From Rhynchopus sp. YZ270_cl-10 (taxonomy: Eukaryota; Euglenozoa; Diplonemea; Diplonemida; Diplonemidae), in assembly GCA_964035575.1 (NCBI GenBank), contig OZ037892.1:1116001-1180000 (forward strand): a DNA stretch of 64,000 bases, read 5' to 3'. Positions 18,430 to 29,652 of this stretch are shown here, in pieces. Both the position numbers and the translations under genes were made by a program. The notes beneath the pieces were generated by a model that searched no databases, was not told the DNA's origin, and saw only the letters and a program-made list of their open reading frames with translations. The stretch's first letter is position 1. Each line of letters opens with the position of its first letter.

Positions 18430-21400
18430 ATGCCTGTCAGTACTCCTGGTCGGATAGGTGCAACACCAGGGCTGCGCCACCCTGCAGACCCGAAACGGCT
18501 GCGATGGCGGCTTGCGAGGGAGAGAGGCGGGAAGATGACCTTGGTCGTGCACTCGGACGCGGAGACGATTCAGATGCGGCTGCTCTCCGCACCGAAGAGC
18601 AGGCTGTGGGCGCAGAGCCGCTGTAATGGTGGCGATGTGACGTTGTACTGCAGAGCGGCGTTGGGCGCAGCAAAGGTACGCGGCTGGCTTGGTGTCGGGG
18701 AGGGGGTCATTTTGTTTGCAGCAGACGACGACCAATATATCGAACTCCTCGTCAGCCCCACCTACGTAACAGAGCTGGTCCGCGACGACGACCTCGGCAC
18801 CGTGGACGTCCGCTATGCCACCACAAAGCCACGCGCCGCGATCTTCGCTGTGAACAAACAACGTCTCGACGACGTAGTTGAAGCGCTCGTGTCTGCCTGC
18901 GATCCGACCAAACCAAACCAACCCCGCTCCTCACGGATGCCAGAAGAACGCCACCTCAGCCCTCCACGGCCTATCAACCCAATACCCCTCCTAAATGACC
19001 AAATGGTAGCAACCTTGCTAGCCCCTACTCCTTCTGTTATAGATATCCGTAAAGAGTTTGGCCCATTAAGTGATGACGCGATTTTGCAGTTGAATGCGGG
19101 AAGAACGGTGAGCGAAGGGGTAAATGCAATGAAATGGGGAGCAGGCGATTCGTTATTGAGCATGGCTGTCGGGGAGGCCGGGGTGGTTGCGTTGCGAAGC
19201 TTTGTAGGGTGTCTCGTTGACGTCGCGGAGGTTACCCTGGAAACACCAAACGGAGGTTTTCTCAATGAAATTCTCGAGCACATCAGAGTCCCCGATGGGT
19301 TCACCGCTGGGGAAGTGCTGCGGGTTCAATCGATGGGTTTGGTTTCTGACTCAGGGATTCCTGGAATGCTTCATATTGAGGCGCTTTTGATGCGGTTGTT
19401 AACACAAGAAGGACCTGATCTTGATCGATTGATGGGTTATATCGACGTTCCTCAACAAAGAGATGGATGGCAATCATATGAAGAGGTGTACAGAGGACGG
19501 AGGAATGTGTCCCTTCATGCCTCAATATGTGAGGCAGCTGGCCTAGGGGTAGTTTCTCTTGTTAATGGGCAACAGATAAATGCTGCGCACCCGGTTGCAG
19601 CGTACGCTAACCTACTCTGTTATACCCTAGCTAGTGTCAAGCCGCTTCCAATCGGCGCTGTTCTGCATCGTCCATGCATCGCCTCCCGCTCCACAGTATC
19701 TAATCTCCAAACACTTACTGCAGGGAGTTTAATTTCTTGGGCCGCTCCGGTTTGTTGTACCACGGATTTTACGCTTGCAACAGCAAGCCTGCCTTTGGGA
19801 GAACAATTTAACAATGTGTTGTTTACCATTACCGGGTCGATCCGTGCTTTGCGGACACAAAAGCTGAGCCAATACCCAGAGGATAAGGAGTATATGTTGC
19901 CTCCGTTGGCGGTTTTTAAGGTGCAGCAGGTTGTGCAGACTGGGGAGTATCTTTCGGTGGAGATGACGTATCGGGGAACGGCTGCGTCTGGTGATGATAA
20001 GTTGGAGAGGAGAATTCGGAGGCTCATGAGGGAGCTGCCTGAATGTGACGCAGCGCTTCGCATGCAGCGTAGGGAGTCGCTGTGCGAAGATGAGGAGACA
20101 GAAGAACGCAACTCCATCCTCATGCAAGAGGAGGACGCACGGCGCGCCCTTTCTGCGGTCCTCTATTCGACCCCTCCTCCGGTTCGCGCTCCGTCGACGC
20201 AGAGAAGTCGTTCCCTCGAAGCGCACGAAGCCACCTCAATCCAAAAGAAAGCCTCTCGATCGAGTCTCCGAAACTCTCTCGAAGCGCACGAAGCGATGTC
20301 GGTTCAGAAACGTATGTCGCGGTCAAATCTTCGGAATTCCCTTGAAGCGCACGAAGCCTCTTCTGTTCAGGCGCAAGCGAAACCCCCGATCATTCCGGTG
20401 CTTGCTTTGAAGCCAAGAAATGATGCGTCTCCAACGTCATCTCCGAGACAAAACTCTCGTGGACCTGCTTCGCTTGGTGCGTCATCTTATGTGGATCACC
20501 CAGATTTTCTTGCAACGCAAACCCAACCCGAAGCTGTCGAAAAAAACCTTTCACCAACCCATCTTGAAAGCCCTAGACTGCCTATGCGAACCCTTTCCCC
20601 ACGAAGCCCGCGGTCTCCTACCAATTTGTCACCTAGATCACCTAGATCACCTCGGTCGCCCTCCCCCATAGGGTTGTTGGGGGTCAAATCACCGCAGTTA
20701 TTGTGTATATCTACCCCTCCGCTGCGGGCATCTTCTATTCGTTCGGTTAGGTCTTCTGTGAGAGGAGAGTCGGTGCGGATTGCGAGGCAGGATACGGTGC
20801 CGAGTAGTAGAGGGGCAAGCCCGGTGGGGGAGTCGTCGGATGATGGGCAGTCGGTTAGTTCCTATCATGCCCCTCCGTCGCCGACGACGAACCGAACGAA
20901 CCCCAGCCAGCATGGAAGCTTTATGAGCAGAAAGCAGAGCGGGTCGAGGGCAGGGCGAACCGCGTCTCCTGTGTCTTCTGAGGCGTCTTATGCTTCACCT
21001 CCTCCGTTGCCGCCTCCGGGGGTAAGAGGGAGGAGTGCGTCGCCAGGTCGTGGAGGTGGAGGTGGGGGTGGAGTGGTGATCATGCCTGTTGACGTCTCGC
21101 CTCGTCGTGCGGCAGCGTCGCTCGTCGTGTTCGATCCTTCAACAGAGGAGGCAACACTCCGCGAAGCTGCCGGTATTATAAGAAACCAAGCCGACACCAT
21201 AGAAAGGCTTGAGTGGCAGTTAAACGGGATGAGTCAGGTATGTGAAGGAGAGGTTTTTTTTTTGTGTGTCATTTTTATTTTTTGCAGATTGTACAGCAAA
21301 CGGAGAATTCGGAGCTGCTGCAGAAGCTTGAGGAGTTGAATCAGCAGAAGTGGTATGCATTTTCCTATTTTCCCACTTTCCCACAGTGTTATTAGAAAAT

Positions 21401-22831
21401 TCGAATAATGTAGCCACTGTTGAATCGCCTGATGCCGACTATTTTTCCCCTTTAAATTACGCCAAATTCAGATCTCACACTGTTTTGGCTGTGTTCAACA
21501 AAAAATAATCTTCCCCTTTCCTACTTGAGTTATCAAGATTAGGTGGCGACCGTAAAAGCCAGGTTTTACTTCATTGCCATTTCAAACCAAATACAGCGAG
21601 CTCATCAGCGAACGCGACGTGCTGAAACGCACTGCGGCACACGAAGGTGGCTCTTCCGTACGCCATGAACTGCTAATGGTATATACCCCTACACAACCCC
21701 ACATGCACACTCTCACCCTCTGGGGTTCGATAACCCCCCCGAGAAGCTGTATCCGATGTACATTTGGCTCCACGTTTCAACTCGACCTGCTCTCTCTAGG
21801 TTTCTTTTGGGTTATTTTGCATCACCATTCTTCTCCCTTCTATTCCCCATTCCATTCCCCCCCACCAGGCGACACCCCCAAGCGAGCTTGACAACGTGAG
21901 CAGCACAGAGCTGCGGCAGCGTCTCTTTGCTTGCCAGAGGGAGAACCGCCGTCTTGCAGACGAGGCGCTGAACAACAGAACGCAGGCAGAGCGCGCCCTG
22001 CGCGACCGTGTGCACGACAGCGTGCGTGCCGACCTCGAGACGCAACGCCGGACACTCGGCACAAACCGCAGCACCCTTGCCGCACTCCCCATGGACGACC
22101 TTGTCGAGCGCATTGCCACCCTCTCCTTCGAGAACGCGCTGCTCTCAGAACGCCTCCAGGTACAGACCAACGCAGACGCACTCCAAGCGAGACTCGACGT
22201 CTGCGAAGAGGAAAACAGGTATGTCCAAGAAGGGGGTGCAATCCCCTCAATACGAAAAAATCACCACAAAAACAGGGGTCTTCTCTTGGAGCTGGAACGG
22301 CGTGACCCTGTGATGGTGCAGCAGCTTCGCGCAGCTGCACGCATTGAGGCTGGGCTTCCTCCTGCACCTGAAGTGGAGACTGACATTCTTGTAGAACGTG
22401 GTACTGCAGATGAGCTTGGTATTGTGCATGACGACGACGACTGGCGTGTTGTGGCTGATGTGATACCAAAAACACCTGCAGCAGTGGCGGGTGTCTCCCC
22501 TGGCGCGTTGATCCTCGCTGTCGACCGCGTGACCATGGAGCCAGAGGACGAAGACCTCTTTATACGCGCCACCCTCAAACCCTCCTTCTACCTGACCGTC
22601 TCTGAGACGAAGATGACACTCTGCCCTGCCTCATACATAGACCAGCTGGCAAAAGCTGTTAGTGGCATCAAAGTGGCCATAGCTGCGTCAGATGCAGGTT
22701 ACGCCCTCAATGTGACCCATCCCCTACTGCAAAACCAAGAAGCCCTCAACAATGCATGGACCTCAGTGGAAACCTCATGCGAAACCTTACGCCAACTCTA
22801 CCTCCTTAGAAAATCGATGAGGGAGAAATGA
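18430..22831 (+). CDS. coiled-coil, Ser/Pro-rich protein with C-terminal PDZ-like domain
   Basis: Five exons: 18430-21237, 21288-21352, 21597-21678, 21869-22218 and 22276-22831, about 1,286 residues. Introns of 50, 244, 190 and 57 bp start GTATGT, GTATGC, GTATAT and GTATGT. The ATG at 18430 follows CTCTAG at 18418. Order: a globular N-terminus (1-580); three repeats of LEAHEA (about 595-640); a long Ser/Pro/Arg region with SPRSPRS runs (about 650-900); a Glu/Arg/Leu-rich coiled coil crossing exons 1-4; and in exon 5 a PDZ-like fold (ELGIVHDDDDWRVVADVIPK, then PGALILAVDR). It looks like a cytoskeletal or scaffold protein, by inference only. The 57 bp intron is a multiple of three without a stop, so it could be retained, adding 19 residues. 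Confidence 0.72.
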
Positions 22832-23424
22832 ATTTTTTTTTTAGATGTCTTAGAAAAATGAAAAAGGGGTTTTTGACAAAAGTCGTTAGAGTTTTTACCA
22901 TATGAAGAAAAGGGGGTTTTCCTCGGTGCTCCTGTTTGCACAATAATAACAAAAAAAAACCGCCCCCGCAATATGTATCTGAATAATTTTGTTTGATGTG
23001 TCCATGTTTTTTATTTTTCATTGCTGGGGGAATGGGAGTTTATTTAGACTAGAACTTTTTTTTTAATTATGACTGTATTTTCCTGATTTTTTTTCTGATT
23101 GCCTTCTTGAGAGATTATTCACAAAAAACGTACTCTTTTCCCTCTTCCCCCCCACCACAAGCCTGCTTATCTCTGCAGCATTTTTTTTCTGTCACCCCCG
23201 GCTTCATCCTTTGAATCAAAAAGTGAGACCAAAGAATCGTTAAGCCCTTCTTTCACACCGAGGATCCTGAATTAAGATTCCATTTGCCCTATCTGCTCTG
23301 GGCTTCGTGGAGAGGAAATCTTTTTTCTTTCTTCAAAATCATATTGTCGCTATCTTCTATCTTCATACCCAGTAGACGCTACCACTCTCCTTTTTCTGCG
23401 TCGGACGCATCGTTGGGGTGTCGA
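22832..23424. other. intergenic, nothing recognised
   Basis: A/T-rich with homopolymer runs. CCCCCCACCACAAGCCTGC at 23148-23166 weakly recalls the GGCTTGTGGTGG repeat group. No ORF of interest on either strand. Confidence 0.5.
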
Positions 23425-23522
23425 TCCCTAAGCATACCTAGAAGGTGAATTTCGTATTCGGCCTATATTCGGATCCGAATATAGGTTGAATATGTATTCG
23501 CCTTCTAGGTATGCCTAAGGGA
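23425..23522. repeat. 98 bp palindrome upstream of the ketoacyl synthase gene
   Basis: Arms GCATACCTAGAAGG and CCTTCTAGGTATGC flank inner arms CCTATATTCG / CGAATATAGG around GGATCC at 23471-23476. Almost the whole length can pair. It sits 67 bp before the start codon at 23590 and could fold in the precursor transcript. Confidence 0.75.
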
Positions 23523-23589
23523 GGGATGGCAACTCCTTTTATCTCTAACCCTTAAATCAGCCCCTTCTCTACACAAAAAAAAAGGTAAA

Positions 23590-25282
23590 ATGAGACGTGT
23601 TGTTGTGACTGGAATTGGCTGTGTCTCCCCTCTCGGCAACACCAGCAGTGATACCTGGACAGGGCTTCTCGCTAACCGCTCTGGCATTTCACATATCGAT
23701 TCCGCGGAAGGGTTTTACGACGGCTGGGAGAACCCTGCAGATCTGGGCCTGAGCTGTCTTATTGCAGGCAATGTGAAAGGGGAGGGCAGGTTCGATGCAA
23801 ACTCACGCCAAGGGAGGGCCACCCTGTTTGCTCTGGCTGCTGCGGAGGAGGCGGTGAAGGGGGCGCTTTTGGAGCAACACTTTGCTGATGTCCCTGATGT
23901 CCGCCTACGAACCGGGGTAGCTTTGGGGACCGGAATGTCATCTCTCATGGACGTTGCTGATGCGACCCGCAAGCTTGATAGCGGAGCGTCCCGGAGAATC
24001 ACCCCATTTTTTGTCCCAAAGATTCTCTGCAATGCTGCGGCCGGACAAATTGGGATTAAATATTCTATTCGCGGTCCGAATCATTCTGCTTCAACCGCTT
24101 GCGCGACAGGGGCGCATGGTATTGGCGATGGGTTTCGTTTCATCCAACATGGTGATGCAGATGTCATGATTTGCGGAGGAACTGAATCCTGTCTCAACCC
24201 TATTGCTTTTATTGGGTTTCAACGCGCAAAGGCTATGACAACAGAGCATAATGACAGACCCGAGGCAGGAAGTCGTCCGTTTGATGCAGACAGGAAAGGC
24301 TTTGTCATGGCTGAAGGCGCTGCGGTAATGATCCTAGAGGAGAAAGAACATGCTGAGGCACGTGGCGCACCTATCCTCGCTGAGGTGACTGGGTACGGGG
24401 TGTCCGGAGATGGGTACCACGTCACATCACCACACCCTGAAGGAATAGGTGCACAGCTATGCATGCAAAGCGCCTTACGTCAGACGCAGGCAGCGCTCGA
24501 TTCTGCGAAAGGGGAGTTCAATGCTACGCATATTAGAGACTTAGCGTACATCAACGCTCACGCGACGTCGACGCCGACGGGGGATGATATTGAGGTATTT
24601 TGATTGAATAAAATATAAACCGATAGTGGAGTTCATCCTCGGGTGTCTACACTAATACAACCAAGTTTTCAAAAACCAAAAATAAAATAAAAATGATGCA
24701 ACTTTTGTGTATACCACAGCACTCGAATTCATAAACAACAAATAAAAGCGACTTTCCAGAGTTGAGGACGACCTCCGTCTATATCTTTTAAGTACAATAG
24801 CCTTCGGGCGACATTGAGTACAGATCCTGCACTAGCAGGTGATTGTCGACACAACAAAAAATCTGCAGGCACGGTCCATGGAGACATTAGTGAAAGACCT
24901 AAGCCTAGGCACCGTCGCAGTGTCGAGCACGAAAGGGCATGTCGGGCATCTGCTTGGCGCGTCGGGTGCGTTTGAAGCTCTGGTGGCGGTGAAGTCTCTC
25001 GAGGAGGGGGTGGCGCCTGGAAACCTGAACCTCGAGTCGGTATGTTTAGGGAGGTGTGGTTCAGCTGGCCTGCTGGACGAGGTTAAATCTATGTTTGCAC
25101 ACCGTAAATTTTGTTTTTCCAATTTTTCAAAATCATCAAATTAAAAACACACACAGAAACCGGAGACTACTCACATCACCCTTGACGCGGACAAGCGTAG
25201 CATCGACCAGACACTTGCCATCTCCAACTCCTTCGGGTTCGGGGGAACCAACACCTGCCTTGCTTTTGCCAAACTTGCCTAG
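23590..25282 (+). CDS. beta-ketoacyl-ACP synthase (KAS II / FabF type)
   Basis: Exons 23590-24594, 24839-25039 and 25157-25282 give 443 residues, the usual size. The enzyme condenses malonyl-ACP with a growing acyl chain in type II fatty acid synthesis. The Cys-His-His triad is intact: Cys171 in STACATGAHG, His324 in NAHATSTPTGD and His372 in STKGHVGHLLGASG. The Gly-rich NSFGFGGTN near the C-terminus is also present. The joins follow phase 0 and restore family order across each junction (DDIE to VIVD, NLES to KPET). The protein starts directly with the MRRVVVTGIG strand and has no obvious presequence, so compartment is uncertain. A single FabF-like enzyme of this kind is commonly mitochondrial in protists. 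An acceptor AG lies near 23560. Confidence 0.9.
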
Positions 25283-26035
25283 GGCCCGGTCGTTTGTTGA
25301 TGCAGCGATCGCGGCGGTGGGGTTTTTTTTTTGTAGTTTTTATATTTTCTTTTGCAACTTCTCTTTGAGGCGACTCTCATCTATCCAACGTTTGTTTCTC
25401 TTTTTTTCCTTTCTCGCCACGTCTCCAGCAACCCTTCATTCAGTTCGGTACTGTGTTCTACAGTATACAGGTCCAATACCCACCAAGGTGGAAATTTGAG
25501 GTGGTCGGGGTTGGGGTGGGGTTCTCGTGGTGTCCATTGTGGGGTGGCCCAGTGAGCCGTCCTGTCAACGAAGACCGCAAAAGACCTCCACTGCCCAGTC
25601 GTGCAGATGTGTGGTTGGTTGGTTGGGGGTTTTCACCCCACTCCATGTGATGCGCGTTGATGTCCCGCGATTGCGGCAGTCCTCCCCGTTGGAAGTTGTG
25701 CATTGCGAAGTCGTCCTTCCTTGTATCCCCCTTCTGCAGCCCAACTGCACTCGAGCGGTGCATTCGCGAACAGCACGCTGCACGATAACATCCAACCTCG
25801 CTGTGGTCTTGCACGCTTCGCATGGGCTGTTCGTTGCGTAGCGCACTGATCCTTCTCTACCAGTGTTGTGCGCTTCCACCCCGTGCGCCACGCTGCATTT
25901 TGTCGGGGTTGAAGCAAACTAGAACAAAACCTGACCAGTACCTACTGTTCACAAAGCTACCCATAATATTCTCCTTCCAACTACCCAACCACAGATTTAA
26001 CTAACCACACACAATACACTAAAAAGCAACCTAAG
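25283..26035. other. intergenic, GC-rich part without recognised gene
   Basis: The first 170 bases are T-rich. From 25450 to 25920 the sequence is GC-rich with overlapping ORFs of 85-121 codons on both strands and no recognisable motifs, so I call none. The last part (25960-26035) is C/A-rich and runs into the small gene at 26036. Confidence 0.45.
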
Positions 26036-26381
26036 ATGGGCTACGGACTCTTCCTCGCTAGCGCACCGTCGGCATCGGCCCAGGAGGTGAGCGCTGCCGA
26101 ATTTCTTGCGTCGTTCAGCAGACAGGTGTGTGTGTTTGTTGTTTTTCTTCTAACTGTGTGCACAGGGCGTTGGCCTTTGTGTCGTCTTCCTGTCTTATAC
26201 GAAACAAATCGATTTTCAAGGGGTAGCATTTTTTTCTCTCGAAAAATTACCAATCCAAAATGTGTTCTGTATTGTTCCACCATCACGCCTTCTCTTTCCT
26301 TCACAGTTCATCGCCCTCGCTGTCTCGCCAGTGAAATACTTGGAGACTGCAGTGGGCAAACAGGGACGTGCCCTGCACTAG
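26036..26381 (+). CDS. very small two-exon protein (54 or 101 residues)
   Basis: The ATG at 26036 follows CAACCTAAG. Exon 1 (26036-26125) encodes MGYGLFLASAPSASAQEV and on to FSRQ, then GTGTGT. If the acceptor is TTCCTTCACAG at 26306, exon 2 (26307-26381) gives FIALAVSPVKYLETAVGK plus six residues and TAG, 54 residues in all. If the acceptor is GTGCACAG at 26165 (40 bp intron), the same frame stays open and gives 101 residues. The pyrimidine tract favours the shorter form. Both end in the same helix-prone segment. It resembles small mitochondrial membrane subunits in size and character, but I cannot name a family. Confidence 0.5.
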
Positions 26382-26420
26382 TGCACAACAAGCATCGGGC
26401 ACTTAAAAAAAGAAGAAATA

Positions 26421-26567
26421 AACAAGTAATTGCTATCGGAAAAAAAACGGGGTGTGCTGTGGAACTCCATCCTGTAGAAATAATCTACAACACGCCCAGC
26501 ATTCTGCTCTTCTACTGCGGAGCTTTCCACAGCACACCCCGCTTTTTTCTTAGCAATTAGTTGTTCT
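26421..26567. repeat. 147 bp fold-back just after the small gene
   Basis: Arms AACAAGTAATTGCTA and TAGCAATTAGTTGTT, then CGGGGTGTGCTGTGGA and TCCACAGCACACCCCG, with a central loop of about 60 bases. It is a near-complete hairpin, probably a miniature element; in the transcript it would form the 3' flank of the small gene. Confidence 0.7.
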
Positions 26568-28690
26568 TGTTGTTATTGTTATTTTCAACCACCTTCCTTC
26601 AACCCTTGTAGGGATCAGTTGCTATTTTTTTCGCGAAAACATGAAATTATACATTTCAAGAGAACAAATTAAAAAGGGTCCTTATTTGCATTTTTGGGCT
26701 CCGCCCGTGCAGTGGTGGGGTCAATCTCGAAAATTGGACAATTTTTTGACCACTTAAATTTTGAGAAATATGAGCCCGGTTGCTTATACGTGGGGCCCAT
26801 TTTCGGCTAAAATTTTCCTCAAAATCTGGTTTTGTAAAATTGACCCTTTACTCCCCCCCCACATCGATTTCAATACTATACCTTACTTCACCTACGGTTG
26901 CCCTTACAGGGGGGTGAAGGAAGGTAAGTTGAAAAAAACACCGCACACTGCGGAATGTGTTATTCTACCCGTTTAAAGAACCTGAAATGTCTTTTCAACG
27001 TCTCTTTTTAGGTGATTGGGTCCAAGAGGCTTTCACCTTACCCAAACTAACTTTTATTTTTGTGAATAACGTTATTTTTCTCCCTCCCGAATGTCTCCCA
27101 CAGGATGCCTCGGATTTTTCCCATTTATTATTGCTGTGATTATTTTTTTCTTTCGGTTTTTTTTTTGTTATTTTTTTCACTCCACATTTTCCCCGGTTGC
27201 ATTATTTTTTTTTTGTGTACGCGACTGCGATACACAGCGCTTTGATGTGATTGCCTCACGCAATTCTCTTTCCTTTTATTGAAAGATGTAATGTGCATGA
27301 GACGCATATTCATCACAAGTTTTCTTGTCAATACATTATTTTTTTGTTCTAAATGTGCCCTGCTTTTGGCAGGAGATAATCGTAGATGCACTTTTACCGA
27401 AAACTACGGACAGTGGAGCTTGCACAGATGGCAACTACACTATTCAACAATTTTTCATAAAACAAAGAAAAAAAATGGTGAGGCTGCTCTGGGGTTCCAA
27501 GCAAAATTCTCATACTGAAGGCGGACGCTTTTACTTGATAAGGTGACTAAGCACGAGGCTTAGGATCATCTTATAAACCTTTCTATACTTACCCTCAAGG
27601 TTTGCCACGTCGGAGGTCTTTGTTGAGTTCAACCACAGTAGTTACCGACCTCCCACCCGATTTGAGAAAGAAAAAAACGCACCAAGGTTCTCTGCATGGT
27701 GGAGCTGATACTCGTACCTCCAGCATCAGAGGTGTCGGATCTGTGCTTTGAAAATGTATGGACACAGATGGATGATAAGGCGTCTTCTGTTCATTACAAC
27801 CCCATAAAAAAAACCCCCAAAAAAATGGCCGTTTCTTTGCCATTTGTGTCAAAAAAAAACAAATCTATGGAGTATAAAGAAGTGGCTTCTGAATGCGAAA
27901 GAAATAATTTTTTTTGTGCTTTCATCCGGGCATCGTACAGTGGGTCAGTCGGAGGTGCCTGCATCAACAACTACAGTTTTTTTTTTTGAATCTTCCAAAT
28001 TTGTTTTGGAGAGAATTTTTCTCATAATGGACTGGAGCGGAATAAAAAAATCCCTGATGGTCCATGTTTACACACCTTTGCAGGAAAGTGTGCTAGAGAA
28101 TGAACGAAATGTGTTAAAAATATTACAACCCCCGTTCTTTTGACAGGTGATTTGCCTCTGTCATAAAAAAGCAACAAAAAAAAACCCCACCCCTGTGAAT
28201 AAATCTTTTGGCATTAAGAGCGTTCATCCCCAAAATTTACAAAAATTGGGCGACTTTGAGTACTGACCCTACGTAGATGGGCCACTTTTGTCGACATAAC
28301 ATTATTTTTTTTAATACCAATTTTGCGTTTTACACGGACGTTAAAAAAGGTATACCTTTTACTAGGCGGGGGCTCCACTGAGCTCCCACCGGTAGTCAGA
28401 CCAGGGTCCCGCGCTTCCAGCAAGGGGCTCTGCCACACCAAGGTTAAGATCCCACTTCTTGCGGGAATTGCCGATACACAAAAAAGGGAAGTGTCACTGT
28501 ACCTACCCCTTTTACTACCACGTCTTTTTAAAAAAAAATGTGACCGAGCACGAAGAGGCTCAGGTTCATCTTTTAAACTTCTTTTTTTTTTTTCCCTTTT
28601 CATTTCTTCTCTTAGCCAACAGGAGGAGTTCTTCTTCTTTTTGTCACACCCCTCTTTCTCTCGAAAGGAAGGGATTTACCGTTCGTACCA
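26568..28690. other. gene-free stretch with short dispersed repeats
   Basis: No coding region recognised. Seen: GTGGTGGGGTCAAT near 26709; a short repeat GTGGAGCTTGCACA ... CTACACTATTCAACAATTTT at 27412-27460, shared with channel intron 1 (36985-37050); the hairpin module at 27540-27582; and GTCGGAGGTGCCTGCATCAA at 27947-27966. Confidence 0.5.
27540..27582 (+). repeat. dispersed hairpin module (GAGGCTTAGG type)
   Basis: Reads AGGTGACTAAGCACGAGG then CTTAGGATCATCTTATAAAC and a C/T-rich run. It is nearly identical to copies at 45840, 58170 and 62486. CTAAGC pairs with GCTTAG in the fuller copies, with outer GTGA/TCAT pairing. Confidence 0.7.
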
Positions 28691-28765
28691 AATTATCGAC
28701 CGTAAAAATGGTCGACCTTTTCAGGATTTTTTCTGGAAGTTCGACCTTTTTTACGGTCGTTATTG
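28691..28765 (+). repeat. fold-back family GTCGACC, copy 1
   Basis: Outer arms AATTATCGACCGTA and TACGGTCGTTATT enclose TCGACCTTTTCAGGATTT and TTCTGGAAGTTCGACC. The core is shared with 31011-31111 (minus) and 57952-58065 (plus). Confidence 0.7.
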
Positions 28766-28770
28766 ATTGT

Positions 28771-28858
28771 ATACCGACCCTCCCCCGTGAAATTGCCCCC
28801 CAAAAAAAAAAACCGGTACTTTGCCCCCACGGACAATTTCACGGGGGAGGGTCGGTAT
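28771..28858. repeat. 88 bp element with perfect 25 bp inverted ends
   Basis: The left arm 28771-28795 begins ATACCGACCCTCCCCC. The right arm 28834-28858 is its exact reverse complement. The loop is A-rich with GGTACTTTGCCCCCA. It directly abuts the fold-back at 28691-28765. Confidence 0.75.
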
Positions 28859-29366
28859 GTTTCAATACGAATAAGGTATTTTCCTGTTCAGAGATGGAGA
28901 CGATGAACGAATGACTCCATTGTCTTTTTTTTCAAAAAAAAAAAAAAAAAAAAATCATGTCTCAATAATTTTCCTCCAAGGAGGGCAAGCCTATAACCAT
29001 CTGTTATAGTGGAGATATGTACGCATAATGACATAAAATTATTCTGGCCATGCACTTTTTTTTTTTTTTTTTTGATGCTGTGCGATAATAATTGTGACCA
29101 AAGATGATAGATACTGATTTGATAGATACATCAGGTTTATCTCACAAACGTTTTCTTCCCACCTTCTTTTTTTTGGCCCCAAAGAGTGTTCCCTCTTGGC
29201 CAGGTAGTGGGAGCGTATTGCAGTAATTAAAATATCAACCCCAAATATTTATTACACACTTTACGCACAAAACAAAACATTTTTTTTTTTTTACCATTCC
29301 TTTTAGGTAACGGAGCATGCACGGCCCTGGAAGGTCCAAGAAAATGGGGTTTTTCCCCCTCTCTTC

Positions 29367-29488
29367 GACTGGGGTTCGATAACCCACGGAGAACCAATAC
29401 GGCTGCCGATGAACGGTGAGGCGGTTGCACTTTCAACTTCTCTTTTTTTTGAAGGTGGCTAATCACCATAGGCTTACCGTTCATCTAA
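29367..29488 (+). repeat. composite dispersed repeat, both modules contiguous
   Basis: Module 1 (CTGGGGTTCGATAACCCACG to TTGCACTTTCAACTTCTCT) runs straight into a T-run, GAAGGTGGCTAATCACCA and AGGCTTACCGTTCATCT, module 2. This shows that the two separately scattered modules are parts of one element of about 120 bp. Confidence 0.6.
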
Positions 29489-29531
29489 TAAGCTTCCCTC
29501 CCCACCCCCCTCTTAGATATTCATTGCACAG

Positions 29532-29621
29532 AGAAGTAAACGACTTTTTGTGGTTTTTACTTCTGGTTTCACCGTTGGCTTACAACGGTGAAATCAAAAG
29601 TAAAAAAACCACATTTACTTC
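29532..29621. repeat. 90 bp fold-back
   Basis: GAAGTAAA pairs with TTTACTTC at the ends. TGTGGTTTTTACTTCTGG and TTTCACCGTTG pair with CAACGGTGAAA and AAGTAAAAAAACCACA. The loop is only about five bases. Confidence 0.7.
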
Positions 29622-29652
29622 GCCGTCGTGCGTGATGGGATCTCCGAATTAC

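Noticed and set aside
25458-25917. Overlapping ORFs of 94-121 codons on the minus strand
   Set aside because: No motifs, no acceptor signals, and the opposite strand is equally open. It is GC-rich sequence only.
29367-29395. tRNA gene suggested by GGTTCGATAACC
   Set aside because: No cloverleaf, A box or acceptor stem can be drawn. The word is the loop of a short hairpin.
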